Positions 1 to 7,398 of a stretch of DNA of 49,215 nt are shown here, piece after piece. Within the stretch, counting starts at the first letter, position 1. Every line of letters begins with the position of its first letter. The notes beneath the pieces were generated by a model, which was not told where the DNA came from, searched no databases, and saw only the letters and a program-made list of their open reading frames with translations. The stretch comes from JAIXUI01 sp943373175 (lineage in GTDB: Bacteria; Bacteroidota; Bacteroidia; UBA7662; JAIXUI01). Location: positions 1 to 49,215 of the forward strand of contig CALSBM010000015.1 of assembly GCA_943373175.1 (NCBI GenBank), given 5' to 3'. The position numbers and the translations under genes are program-made.

Positions 1-24
1 TTGGGCGAGGAGTATTATCGCGAG

Positions 25-276
25 GTTGTTCTTTCGACGGTCCGGGTTGTTCTTTCGTGTGTCCGGGTTGTTCTTTCGACTGTCCGGGTTGTTCTTTCGT
101 GTGTCCGGGTTGTTTTTTTGACTGTCCGGGGTGTTCTTTTGATTGTCCGGGTTGTTCTTTTGACTGTCCGGGGTGTTCTTTTGATTGTCCGGGTTGTTTT
201 TTCGATTGTCCGGGGTGTTCTTTCGATTATCCGGGTTGTTTTTTCGTGTGTCCGGGTTGTTCCCGCGACCATCGCT
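25..276. repeat. 21-bp minisatellite
   Basis: Eleven consecutive 21-bp units occupy 25-255, and a twelfth, degenerate unit follows to about 276. The core is GTTGTTCTTTCGACTGTCCGG with variation at two places. Early units alternate between CGAC and CGTG before the TCCGG. Middle units alternate between GTTG and GGTG starts, which gives a 42-bp higher-order period. Because 21 is a multiple of three, several frames stay open: CPGC-type repeats in one plus frame and TTRT-type repeats on minus. I see no domain, and the open frames run into the palindromic repeats downstream, so I treat this as non-coding tandem DNA. It could be the edge of a longer array upstream of the window. Confidence 0.85.
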
Positions 277-289
277 TCCGTTCAATAAA

Positions 290-1250
290 TCTTCGACCCT
301 TTCAGGGTCGCAGAAACTGTGGTTAATGCTTCCGATCTATAAACCTTTGACCCTTTCAGGGTCGCAGAAACCAAAACAGCGCTTCCGTTCTATAACCCTT
401 TGTCCCTTTCAGGGTCTGAATAGATTCCATTAATCTCGAAGAGATTTAGGGGTTATAGATCATGGTTTAACCCTCTTAGGGTCGGTGCAGATTCCATTAA
501 TCCCGAAGGGATTAATGGTTTGTAGAAAATGGAGGAAAAGATTTTGTTCGACCCTGAAAGGGTCGCAGAAACTGTGGTTAATGCTTCCGTTCTATAAACC
601 TTTGACCATTCAGGGTCGGTATAGATTCCATTAATCCCGAAGGGATTACAGGTTTATAGACCATGGTAAAACGTAGATTGTTCGACTTTTCAGGGTCGCA
701 GAAACCGTGGCTAATGTTTCCGTTCTATAAATCTTCGACCCTTTCAGGGTCGCAGAAACCGTGGCTAATGCTTCCGTTCTATAAACCTTTGACCCTTTCA
801 GGGTCGCAGAAACCAAAACAGCGCTTCCGTTCTATAAACCTATGACCCTTTCAGGGTCTGAATAGATTCCATTAATCTCGAAGAGATTTAGGGGTTATAG
901 ATCATGGTTTAACCCTTTTAGGGTCGGTGCAGATTCCATTAATCCCGAAGGGATTACAGGTTTGTAGAAAATGTGCGAAAAGATTTTGTTCGACCCTGAA
1001 AGGGTCGCAGAAACTGTGGCTAATGCTTCTTTTCTATAAACCTTTGACCCTTTCAGGGTCGCAGAAACCAAAACAGCGCTTCCGTTCTATAACCCTTTGA
1101 CCCTTTCAGGGTCTGAATAGATTTCATTAATCCCGAAGGGATTACAGGTTTATAGAAAATGGAGGAAAAGATTTTGTTCGACCCTGAAAGGTCGCAGAAA
1201 CCGTGGTTAATGCTTCCGTTCTATAACCCTTTGACTCTTTCAGGGCTACG
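290..1250. repeat. REP-like palindrome cluster
   Basis: About fourteen copies of a short palindrome, GACCCTTTCAGGGTC or its complement form GACCCTGAAAGGGTC (for example 295-309, 349-363, 550-564, 791-805), are interleaved with copies of a second palindrome, AATCCCGAAGGGATT. The copy at 494-518 has perfect 11-bp arms. A third variant is AATCTCGAAGAGATT. Linking sequence is also shared, for example CGCAGAAACCGTGGCTAATG. Longer pieces are duplicated: the stretch from 349 recurs at 791 (442 bp away) and again at 1046 (255 bp further). Spacing is irregular and the linkers repeat, so this is not CRISPR. Such palindromes resemble the REP elements moved by RAYT transposases, but no RAYT gene is visible here. 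Confidence 0.8.
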
Positions 1251-1674
1251 GTGATGGGGCTTTGGGCTGTTCTTCGCGTGAGTGGCCTGGTGGGCCGGCG
1301 AAGCCGGGTGCGGGCCGGGCGGCAATTGATGCGGTTATGGAATGGGGATGGGCTGTTGGGACGCTGCTCTTTCCGCCCGGCCCGTACGACACCCCACAAG
1401 GGCACGACCGCCGCGCCGTCCGAATGATGCGGCTGTTGTAGGGTGATGTAGCGGTTGGTATTCTGCTCTCTAAGGCGCGGGGGGCACGCCCAAAGAATTT
1501 GTTTTATGCTATGTGCTGTGTGCGAAGGGGCTGGTTAGTTGTTTTCGTTGCCCGCTGTTGCCCGCTGTTGCCCGCTGTCGTTCTTTGGGGTTATTGATTC
1601 TACCTTTACGTCTGGTGAGAGTAGTGTTTGCTCGTCTGCATTCAAGGGTTCTCTCCCCTTCTTGGTTCAGTTCT
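1251..1674. other. gene-free GC-rich stretch with long inverted repeat
   Basis: No convincing gene is present. The part from about 1255 to 1500 is clearly more GC-rich than the neighbouring genes. It contains a long inverted repeat: 1308-1322 pairs with 1373-1387 (core GGGCCGGGCGG against CCGCCCGGCCC) with one G-T pair and 50 nt between the arms. A short tandem repeat of CCCGCTGTTG, three copies with the last imperfect, lies at 1551-1580. A minus-strand open frame at 1142-1405 is Arg/Pro-rich, runs into the palindrome cluster and looks spurious. The inverted repeat could be another dispersed intergenic repeat or a structured RNA. Confidence 0.5.
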
Positions 1675-2532
1675 TTAGTTTCTACCGGGGTATTTCAACC
1701 ACCAGTATAGGAAATCGGGCAACACCTGCGACCATGTGTGTTGGTTATGGAAGCCTTCTTTTGCGAGGACAAATCTCAGTTCATCCGGACGGTTAAATCC
1801 ATGTTTGCGGAGCTCTTTCATTAGATCCAAGGTATCCTCGATGGCGTCGATTATACCATTGCCATTACGATCTGAATGCTCATCGTGTGAGCCTGCTTGC
1901 ATGTAAACCCGCCAGTTTTCCGGTCGGCGTGTAGTTCTTACCATTTGGTGGATGATTCGGTCGGCGTCGGTGTAGCCTTTATTCACATCTTTGGAACGCC
2001 ACCAAAACGACGCTGAGAATGCGCCCGATACCGGAAACACCTTCGCGTTCCGCCAGGATAAATCGAATGCGGAAAGCCCTCCTAACGAAAAGCCGATTAG
2101 TGCATTTTCGGGATGGCTCAAATTTATCGGCAGTGATGCTGCCAAATGTGGAAGAAGCTCTTCCAATAAAAACTGCTGGTAGAGATTCGCCTTACTCCCC
2201 CGTGAATGGCAATCGGGACGGTTTACCACTCCATACTCTTGCATGCGATCGCCGGCATGAACGCCTACCCACACAAACGGTTCATTCGGGTTAAACCATA
2301 ACCATTGCGACATGATTGCGTCCACTTTTAAGTCTTCGCAATCCTGGCCATCGTTCATCAAAAGCAGTGGAAGTGGCGCCTGGTTTACTCTATTTGCCGG
2401 AAGGTAAACTTCGTACGTAACTAAGCGTTTCAAAATGCGAGACTTCAAATGACGACCCCTTCGGCTCTCGGTCAATACCAATTGCTCCGGTTTAGCTTTG
2501 GGCAGTTCAGGCTGTATGGTAATCACCGGCAT
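1675..2532 (-). CDS. alpha/beta-hydrolase esterase (Fes/YieL-like)
   Basis: A 285-residue serine esterase of the putative esterase family (enterochelin esterase/esterase D fold). No signal peptide is seen, so it is probably cytoplasmic. The nucleophile elbow is GFSLGG at 147-152 (Ser149). An early DGQD is at 61-64, and the C-terminal catalytic His is His262 or His265 in GFHNQHTW. The acid residue probably lies in the GSHDEHSD stretch at 214-221. Directly after it, residues 221-232 read like an EF-hand calcium loop (D-x-N-x-N-G-x-I-D-x-x-E), which I do not expect in this family. The gene is divergent from a second esterase 86 bp away. The substrate is unknown. Confidence 0.8.
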   Translation of the reverse strand: MPVITIQPELPKAKPEQLVLTESRRGRHLKSRILKRLVTYEVYLPANRVNQAPLPLLLMNDGQDCEDLKVDAIMSQWLWFNPNEPFVWVGVHAGDRMQEYGVVNRPDCHSRGSKANLYQQFLLEELLPHLAASLPINLSHPENALIGFSLGGLSAFDLSWRNAKVFPVSGAFSASFWWRSKDVNKGYTDADRIIHQMVRTTRRPENWRVYMQAGSHDEHSDRNGNGIIDAIEDTLDLMKELRKHGFNRPDELRFVLAKEGFHNQHTWSQVLPDFLYWWLKYPGRN

Positions 2533-2621
2533 TGAACAAACTTAAAGAAATTCACCCATGAGGATAGAAAGCTTCGCTTTTTTTAAAAAATTCGTGCGAA
2601 ATTGAGCGGAAAGACTTCGTG

Positions 2622-3323
2622 ATGAAAGAAGAATATTACAAGTGGTACTCCAACGATTTGGGCATGGAGACTGAGATGCTAGTTTTTGGAGACCGCGGTA
2701 AGCCGGTTATCCTATTTCCTACGTCTATGGGGCGTTTCTTTGAGAACAAGGACTTTAAACTGATTGATTCAGCCGCCTGGTTTGTAAACAATGGACTCGT
2801 TAGCATTTATTGCCCCGATGGTATCGACTCACTCTCGTGGTACAACAAGGGCATTCACCCCGCACAGCGCGTGCGCAACCACATCCACTACGATGCTATG
2901 CTCTATAACGACGTAGTTCGTAAAGCCCAGCAAGACACCGGACACCAGCGGATTGCTACAGCAGGGTGCAGCTTTGGGGCATATCATGCAACCAATTTTG
3001 CATTCAGGCATCCCGATGTGGTGAGCCATGTGTTCAACATGGGCGGTGCCTTCGACATCAAAGACCAACTCGACGGCTATTACGACGACGACGTCTATTT
3101 CAACAATCCTCCCGATTTTATTCCCGATGCCAACGACCACAACCTCTGGAGCATGAACTTAGTGTTTGGTACTGCCGAGCACGATTTCTGCAAAGGGGCG
3201 AACCAATATTTGTCTGAAGTATTGAATCGAAAAGGCATCAACAACTGGTTAGACATCCGTCCCGGCAACCACGACTGGCCTGTGTGGAAGGAGATGTTTC
3301 CGCACTATCTGTCGTTGCTTTAA
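2622..3323 (+). CDS. esterase D-like alpha/beta hydrolase
   Basis: A 233-residue putative esterase. With the ATG at 2622 as residue 1, the nucleophile elbow GCSFGAYH contains Ser117 and the C-terminal GNHDWPVW contains His217. An acidic residue in GTAEHDF is the likely third member of the triad. A GTG lies immediately upstream at 2619, but I prefer the ATG. There is no signal peptide. The stop codon overlaps the start of the sigma factor gene (TAATG), so the two are probably translationally coupled. It resembles small esterases often annotated only as hypothetical, and the substrate cannot be inferred. Confidence 0.8.
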   Translation: MKEEYYKWYSNDLGMETEMLVFGDRGKPVILFPTSMGRFFENKDFKLIDSAAWFVNNGLVSIYCPDGIDSLSWYNKGIHPAQRVRNHIHYDAMLYNDVVRKAQQDTGHQRIATAGCSFGAYHATNFAFRHPDVVSHVFNMGGAFDIKDQLDGYYDDDVYFNNPPDFIPDANDHNLWSMNLVFGTAEHDFCKGANQYLSEVLNRKGINNWLDIRPGNHDWPVWKEMFPHYLSLL

Positions 3324-3925
3324 TGAACGAAACGGCTGGCACCTCCCAACCTCCTGCTATTAATCCTGAAAAGTGGGTGGAAGCATATAGCGATGCGTTG
3401 TATCGCTATGCTTTTGCCCACTGTAAGGACAGAAATGTGGCGGAGGATCTAGTTCAGGATACGTTTATTGCGGCGTTAAAGTCGAAGCATGGCTTTCAAA
3501 ACAAGTCGAAAGAGTTAACTTGGCTTACCGGAATTTTGAGAAATAAGTTGATGGAGCATTTCAGGAGCAGGAAGAGTGCTGCCATCCTGATTTCAGACAA
3601 TAGCCATTGGGAGGAGGGCGATTCGGAAAACGACGCTCCGTTTTTTATTCGAAGTGGCGCATACTCCGGTCATTGGACCGATGAGCATGCTCCAACAGAT
3701 TGGGGCAATTCCACTCATCGTCTTCTGGATTTCTTGGAGAAATGCATTGCGTTGCTTCCTCCTAAATGGCACGTTGTGGTTCGTGAAAAGTTCTTTCAGA
3801 ATAGAAAAACGAATGAAATTTGCAGCCTGATTGATATTTCCGAAAAAAATTATTGGGTGATTTTGCATAGAACTAGGCTCGAACTTAGGGCATGTATTGA
3901 ACGTGAATTAAAGCATCATCAATAA
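3323..3925 (+). CDS. ECF-type RNA polymerase sigma factor
   Basis: A 200-residue sigma-70 family protein of the extracytoplasmic-function type. Region 2 spans about residues 12-85, with AEDLVQDTFIAAL and TWLTGILRNKLMEHFR matching the core-binding and -10 recognition helices. Region 4 spans about 135-195, with LPPKWHVVV and the helix-turn-helix around NEICSLIDISEKNYWVILHR. I chose the ATG that overlaps the upstream TAA by one base. A longer frame opens at 3284 but would read through the upstream esterase. The gene is followed by a small zinc-finger protein and then the KCG peptide/MNIO genes, so it probably controls that operon in response to metal or envelope stress. This is inferred from position. 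Confidence 0.88.
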   Translation: MNETAGTSQPPAINPEKWVEAYSDALYRYAFAHCKDRNVAEDLVQDTFIAALKSKHGFQNKSKELTWLTGILRNKLMEHFRSRKSAAILISDNSHWEEGDSENDAPFFIRSGAYSGHWTDEHAPTDWGNSTHRLLDFLEKCIALLPPKWHVVVREKFFQNRKTNEICSLIDISEKNYWVILHRTRLELRACIERELKHHQ

Positions 3926-4025
3926 GGTTCAGCAAAAAGACTTTAGGGTTTTTAAAACATTACATTATATACAAACAAGGTGTCGAGCTTTACTGAGTTA
4001 ACTTAAGGCAGGCGCGAGAGGAATC

Positions 4026-4301
4026 ATGAAGAATCAACTAACCGCTTTTAGAAAAATGACATGTAAAGAGGCCACCAAGTGGGTTGTGATACGTGAAAGT
4101 AAGCCAATCCGCTTGCATACTTGGGTTGCGCTTCAATTGCATTTAATTGAGTGTGTTAATTGCAGAAGGTTCACTAAGCAAAGCAAGCTAATCCACCAGG
4201 CACTTCAATCAGGCCAGGCAGGGCATCTTCAGGAGGAGGGGTTGTCGATAGAGGCAAAATCGCGAATCAGCAATGCCCTGAAAAACTTAGACGATCGTTA
4301 G
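4026..4301 (+). CDS. small zinc-finger protein, candidate anti-sigma factor
   Basis: A 91-residue soluble protein with the zf-HC2-like arrangement: Cys13 (MTCKEAT) followed by a helix ending in HLIECVNCRRF, which supplies the H-x3-C-x2-C cluster. This zinc-binding fold is typical of anti-sigma domains. Most such proteins carry a transmembrane segment after the finger, but this one has none and ends in a short polar tail. It would therefore act as a cytoplasmic regulator or a minimal anti-sigma. It lies 100 bp after the ECF sigma gene and 132 bp before the KCG peptide gene, on the same strand, and is the likely partner of that sigma factor. Confidence 0.72.
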   Translation: MKNQLTAFRKMTCKEATKWVVIRESKPIRLHTWVALQLHLIECVNCRRFTKQSKLIHQALQSGQAGHLQEEGLSIEAKSRISNALKNLDDR

Positions 4302-4386
4302 AGCTTCGAGTGACTGACAGAAAATAATGCTCCTACGGCCTTAAAAGGCACTTTTTAAAAATATTTCTCTTTTTTTTCATCGTTCT

Positions 4387-4418
4387 TGTAAGGTTTTGGC
4401 TTCTAGCTACACTAATAG
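4387..4418 (+). promoter_or_regulatory. possible ECF-dependent promoter of the peptide operon
   Basis: The 132-bp gap before the KCG-peptide gene contains a T-rich stretch, then TGTAAGGTTTT, then CTACACT about 17 bp later, close to the ATG at 4434. This spacing suits a -35/-10 pair and does not match the usual TTTG/TAnnTTTG boxes. It may be the target of the upstream ECF sigma factor. The assignment rests on position only. Confidence 0.25.
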
Positions 4419-4433
4419 TCAAAACCCAACAAA

Positions 4434-4787
4434 ATGAAAGAGAACTCAAAAAAAGCAAGCAAAATCATGCTTGCCGGTGGCATCCTTGCCTGCTCCTTGT
4501 TTAACACTAACAGTGCATTGGCTGAGCTTAATTGGTCAGGCAGCAGCTCAACCGCCTCGGTTCGTGCCAGCTTGCTAAACGATCATGAGCCATTTTCGAA
4601 TTTGGAAATGAAATGTGGTGCAAAACATGATACTTCTGCAACGAAATCGAAAGAAGGAAAATGTGGAGAGGGTAAGTGTGGGGAGAAAAAGGCGAAGGCT
4701 AAGGACAGCAAATGCGGAAGCCATAAAAAGGGGAAAACGAAAGACAGCAAATGCGGTGCTGATAAAAAACCAGCTTCAGGTAAATAA
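4434..4787 (+). CDS. hvfA: HvfA-like RiPP metallophore precursor with KCG motifs
   Basis: A 117-residue precursor. Residues 1-30 form a signal peptide (basic start, hydrophobic IMLAGGILACSLF, cleavage expected after ALA). The mature part is Lys/Gly-rich and carries five KCG motifs, with Cys at 61, 77, 82, 94 and 107. Two of these lie in EGKCG context and two in DSKCG context. EGKCG repeats are the hallmark of HvfA, whose Cys residues are converted by an MNIO enzyme to oxazolone/thioamide groups that bind copper. Here the MNIO gene starts 15 bp downstream. The peptide is probably modified in the cytoplasm, exported, and acts in the periplasm as a copper-binding buffer. The modification itself is inferred. 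Confidence 0.8.
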   Translation: MKENSKKASKIMLAGGILACSLFNTNSALAELNWSGSSSTASVRASLLNDHEPFSNLEMKCGAKHDTSATKSKEGKCGEGKCGEKKAKAKDSKCGSHKKGKTKDSKCGADKKPASGK

Positions 4788-4801
4788 GCTCGGATAAGAC
4801 C

Positions 4802-5623
4802 ATGACAGGACTTGGATACCGGAGGGATATGGCAGAAACGTGGGCCAATCCTTCTTTTACGGCTCCCGATTTTATGGAAGTTGCTCCGGAAAATTGGATG
4901 AATGTGGGCGGTTACTGGAAGAAGCAATTCGACAAAGTCCGCTCAAGGTTTCCGTTGTTCTGTCATGGTCTTTCTTTATCGATCGGCGGCCCCGACCCCA
5001 TTGATCGGAAGTTTGTGCATCGGCTTAAATCGTTTCTTGATCAAAACGAAGTGGTGCTTTACTCGGAGCACTTAAGTTTTAGCAGTGCTGCAAATGCGCA
5101 TTTGTTCGACTTACTTCCAATTCCTTTTGTTCAACAAGCCGTAGATCATGTGGTGAATAGGATTGATGAAGTTCAAACGATTCTTAAACGTCCGCTCATT
5201 CTTGAGAATGTGAGTTACTACACCAGCGTAGCTTCTGAATTATCGGAAATAGCCTTTATCACACAAATTCTTAAAAAATCGGGTGCTGGGCTTTTATTGG
5301 ATGTCAACAATGTATTTGTCAATGCTTTCAATCATCAATACAATCCGCACGAATTTATTCAAGCTTTGCCATTGGATCAGGTTTCGTACATCCACATGGC
5401 CGGTCATGAACAAGTAAGCGAAGATTTAATTATCGACACTCACGGAGAAAACATTATTCCTGATGTGTACGAATTGTTTGAGTTTACCCTTAACTGCCTT
5501 CAACGTCCGGTTCCGGTTTTACTCGAACGTGATTTTAATATCCCGGAGGAAAATGAAATTCTACATGAATTATCTGAATTAAAAAGAATACAAAAAACTG
5601 CTTATAACTATGAAACAGCCTGA
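4802..5623 (+). CDS. hvfB: MNIO (DUF692) RiPP-modifying iron enzyme, HvfB/BufB-like
   Basis: A 273-residue TIM-barrel enzyme of the multinuclear non-heme iron oxidative (DUF692) family. The expected metal-ligand motifs are all present: HGLSLSIGG (His55), SEHLSF (His90), ENVSYY (Glu135), LLLDVNN (Asp167), YIHMAGH (His198, His202), DTHGE (Asp212, His214) and LLERDFNIP (Glu242). Family members oxidise Cys residues of a partner peptide to oxazolone/thioamide or related groups with help from a DUF2063 protein. The substrate here should be the KCG peptide encoded just upstream. The gene overlaps the next by 14 bp. Whether it is closer to HvfB or BufB needs a phylogeny. Confidence 0.88.
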   Translation: MTGLGYRRDMAETWANPSFTAPDFMEVAPENWMNVGGYWKKQFDKVRSRFPLFCHGLSLSIGGPDPIDRKFVHRLKSFLDQNEVVLYSEHLSFSSAANAHLFDLLPIPFVQQAVDHVVNRIDEVQTILKRPLILENVSYYTSVASELSEIAFITQILKKSGAGLLLDVNNVFVNAFNHQYNPHEFIQALPLDQVSYIHMAGHEQVSEDLIIDTHGENIIPDVYELFEFTLNCLQRPVPVLLERDFNIPEENEILHELSELKRIQKTAYNYETA

Positions 5624-6311
5624 TTTTATCCAGGTACAAAAGGAAATGGCAAACAGCATTCGCGAACGCAGAATGCCTGCTGTTCAATTAAGTAAAGAAG
5701 AGAATTGGGCGTATTATCAGGATTTAATTTTCAACATATTTAATGAAGCGATAAATTCTGCTTTTCCACTTTTATCGGAATGGATTGGCGAAGACAAGTT
5801 AACCCTTTGGATAAAGGATTTCTTAAGGCAACATCCTGTTCGTGAACATGCCAATTGGGACATTGCCAATGCGTTTAGGATGTTCATACAGAAGCAAATT
5901 CCTGAAACTAGTTTCCCCGAACGATTTATCAGTGATTTGCTTGACTTTGAATGGTTGGAAATGGAATTGCACTTGCAGCCCGACAGTGGTTTTGCTGAAT
6001 TCCGGCTAATCCATACCCTCTGGCCGTTGGATCAAATTGCTCCCGGACAGCCTTTGCCTGAACCTTCTGACTTGCTTATTCTATTATTCCGCTGTGAAGC
6101 CGATGGAGAGATTATGGTCAAAACCATTCATCCGCTTTTAGGTGCCGCGTTGGAGTTAGCCGAAAAGGGAAGCTCTACTTCAGCCATTGCAAAATCCATT
6201 GCTGCCCATACTGGACAGGCGTTGCAGGACATTCAAAGTGTCCTTACTAATTTTTTCAATTCACTTAAAAATGACGGTTTTCAATTTTCACATGAAAAAG
6301 TTCTTCAATAA
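5610..6311 (+). CDS. hvfC: DUF2063 RiPP recognition partner, HvfC/BufC-like
   Basis: A 233-residue protein with the layout of DUF2063 proteins. The N-terminal helical domain (about 1-95) includes the typical YYQDLIFNIFNEAINSAFP stretch, then HPVREHANWDIANAFRMF. The following DFEWLEMELH segment leads into a C-terminal winged-helix-like half (about 125-230). DUF2063 proteins bind the precursor peptide and form the complex with the MNIO enzyme. The gene overlaps hvfB by 14 bp and the DoxX gene by 20 bp, so all three are translated as one unit. Confidence 0.82.
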   Translation: MKQPDFIQVQKEMANSIRERRMPAVQLSKEENWAYYQDLIFNIFNEAINSAFPLLSEWIGEDKLTLWIKDFLRQHPVREHANWDIANAFRMFIQKQIPETSFPERFISDLLDFEWLEMELHLQPDSGFAEFRLIHTLWPLDQIAPGQPLPEPSDLLILLFRCEADGEIMVKTIHPLLGAALELAEKGSSTSAIAKSIAAHTGQALQDIQSVLTNFFNSLKNDGFQFSHEKVLQ

Positions 6312-6741
6312 CCTCGAAAAAATCCTGAACCACAGCCGTGACGCTGGGCTCCTATTCATCCGATTGCTGCTTGCTTACGGATTTTATGGGCCGGCCAAGG
6401 AAAAATGGTCCGACATCCATGCTTTCGGAAACTGGTTGGGCGAACTTGGACTTCCATTACCACAAGCCCAGGCTTATTTGGCTGCTTCTACGGAGGCTAT
6501 TGGAATAGTTTTACTGACACTCGGGCTGTTGTCCAGAATAATTGCGTTCCCTTTAATCGGCACAATGCTGGTCGCCATTTTTACGGTTCATTTATCCAAT
6601 GGCTTCTCGGCTTCTGATAATGGTTTTGAAATACCGCTTTATTATCTTGCCATGCTGGTGGTGCTTATTGGCCAAGGAAGTGGGCGTTACAGCCTTGATT
6701 ATTTATTTTTCCGGAATTCTTCGGAGATTAAAAGCAACTAA
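6292..6741 (+). CDS. DoxX family membrane protein of the HvfABC-type operon
   Basis: A 149-residue membrane protein with four predicted helices and the DoxX pattern: RDAGLLFIRLLLAYGF at the first helix, then a KWSDIHAFGNWL segment, then helices at about 60-80, 85-105 and 120-140. I use the ATG at 6292 (MKKFFNNLEK), inside the end of hvfC. A longer frame from 6187 would add 35 residues shared with the hvfC coding region and is unlikely. DoxX genes are regular last members of MNIO operons of the bufferin/HvfA type. The role is probably in the inner membrane, perhaps redox or metal related, but is not established. Confidence 0.82.
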   Translation: MKKFFNNLEKILNHSRDAGLLFIRLLLAYGFYGPAKEKWSDIHAFGNWLGELGLPLPQAQAYLAASTEAIGIVLLTLGLLSRIIAFPLIGTMLVAIFTVHLSNGFSASDNGFEIPLYYLAMLVVLIGQGSGRYSLDYLFFRNSSEIKSN

Positions 6742-6765
6742 AGCGTTTCAGGCACTCGGGTAGAT

Positions 6766-7332
6766 TTAGTGCGCTTCTCGTCCAATTGAGTTAGTCTCGT
6801 AATCGCTCCGAAGTAGTGCGTAAAAAATGGTGTCGGTGAACGCCTCACCAGAACGCCAATGTTGCTTTAATATCCCCTCGATGCTGAAATGAAACTTCTC
6901 CATTATTTTAATTGAGGGCAGATTCTCAGCACCAACTAAGGCTTCGATTCTATTCAATTGTAGCTTTTGAAACCCATATTGGAGAATCTCTCTGACGGCC
7001 TCTGTCATTAATGCTTTTCCTTTAAACGTTTCATCCTCCATTCTATATCCGATTTCAGCCCGACAGTGTTCTTCGTTCCAATTGTGCAATCCACAACGGC
7101 CAATGATTTTTCCGGATGCTTTATCGACTAAAAGAAAAAGCAAAAATTTCCTATTGTAGGCGGAGTATCCCTGTTTATGCTTTTGCTCTTCCTGAAGGTA
7201 CGCTTCGTCTGATTGGTGGCCCAAAACCGACATTATTTCTTCTTTTGGAAAATTATCAAACAAGAATTTCATGTCTTGGGAGGATATTCCTTTCAAAATC
7301 AGACGCTCGGTTTCAAGTTTTACAATGTTCAT
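6766..7332 (-). CDS. GNAT N-acetyltransferase (RimJ/RimL-like)
   Basis: A 188-residue acetyltransferase of the RimL-like group. It begins MNIVKLETERLILKG, the usual strand of this family. The acetyl-CoA-binding region is IGYRMEDETFKGKALMTEA, and it is followed by a QKLQLNRIEALVGAENLPS stretch and the EKFHFSIEGI motif. A TTG eight codons upstream (7356) is a possible but weaker start. The gene stands alone, convergent with the HvfABC-type operon. The substrate is unknown; relatives modify ribosomal proteins or small molecules. Confidence 0.82.
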   Translation of the reverse strand: MNIVKLETERLILKGISSQDMKFLFDNFPKEEIMSVLGHQSDEAYLQEEQKHKQGYSAYNRKFLLFLLVDKASGKIIGRCGLHNWNEEHCRAEIGYRMEDETFKGKALMTEAVREILQYGFQKLQLNRIEALVGAENLPSIKIMEKFHFSIEGILKQHWRSGEAFTDTIFYALLRSDYETNSIGREAH

Positions 7333-7398
7333 TGCTGTAATAATGCAGAAATTCAAACTTCATCCAAAGACTAACTATGGAAAGTGGACAAAGTTGGG

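Noticed and set aside
1..433. Protein-coding genes with Cys-rich or Thr/Arg-rich 7-residue repeats
   Set aside because: Several frames are open only because the repeat unit is 21 bp, and they run into the palindrome cluster without a domain or a proper start.
290..1250. CRISPR array
   Set aside because: The palindromes are short, the spacing is irregular and the linkers are themselves repeated, so there are no unique spacers, and no cas gene is present.
1142..1405. 87-codon minus-strand frame, Arg/Pro-rich
   Set aside because: It is composed of the GC-rich inverted repeat and REP-like palindromes, and looks like a spurious frame.
4583..4927. Minus-strand frame opposite the KCG peptide gene
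   Set aside because: It is an antisense shadow of the Lys-rich coding region; the plus frame has a signal peptide and operon context.
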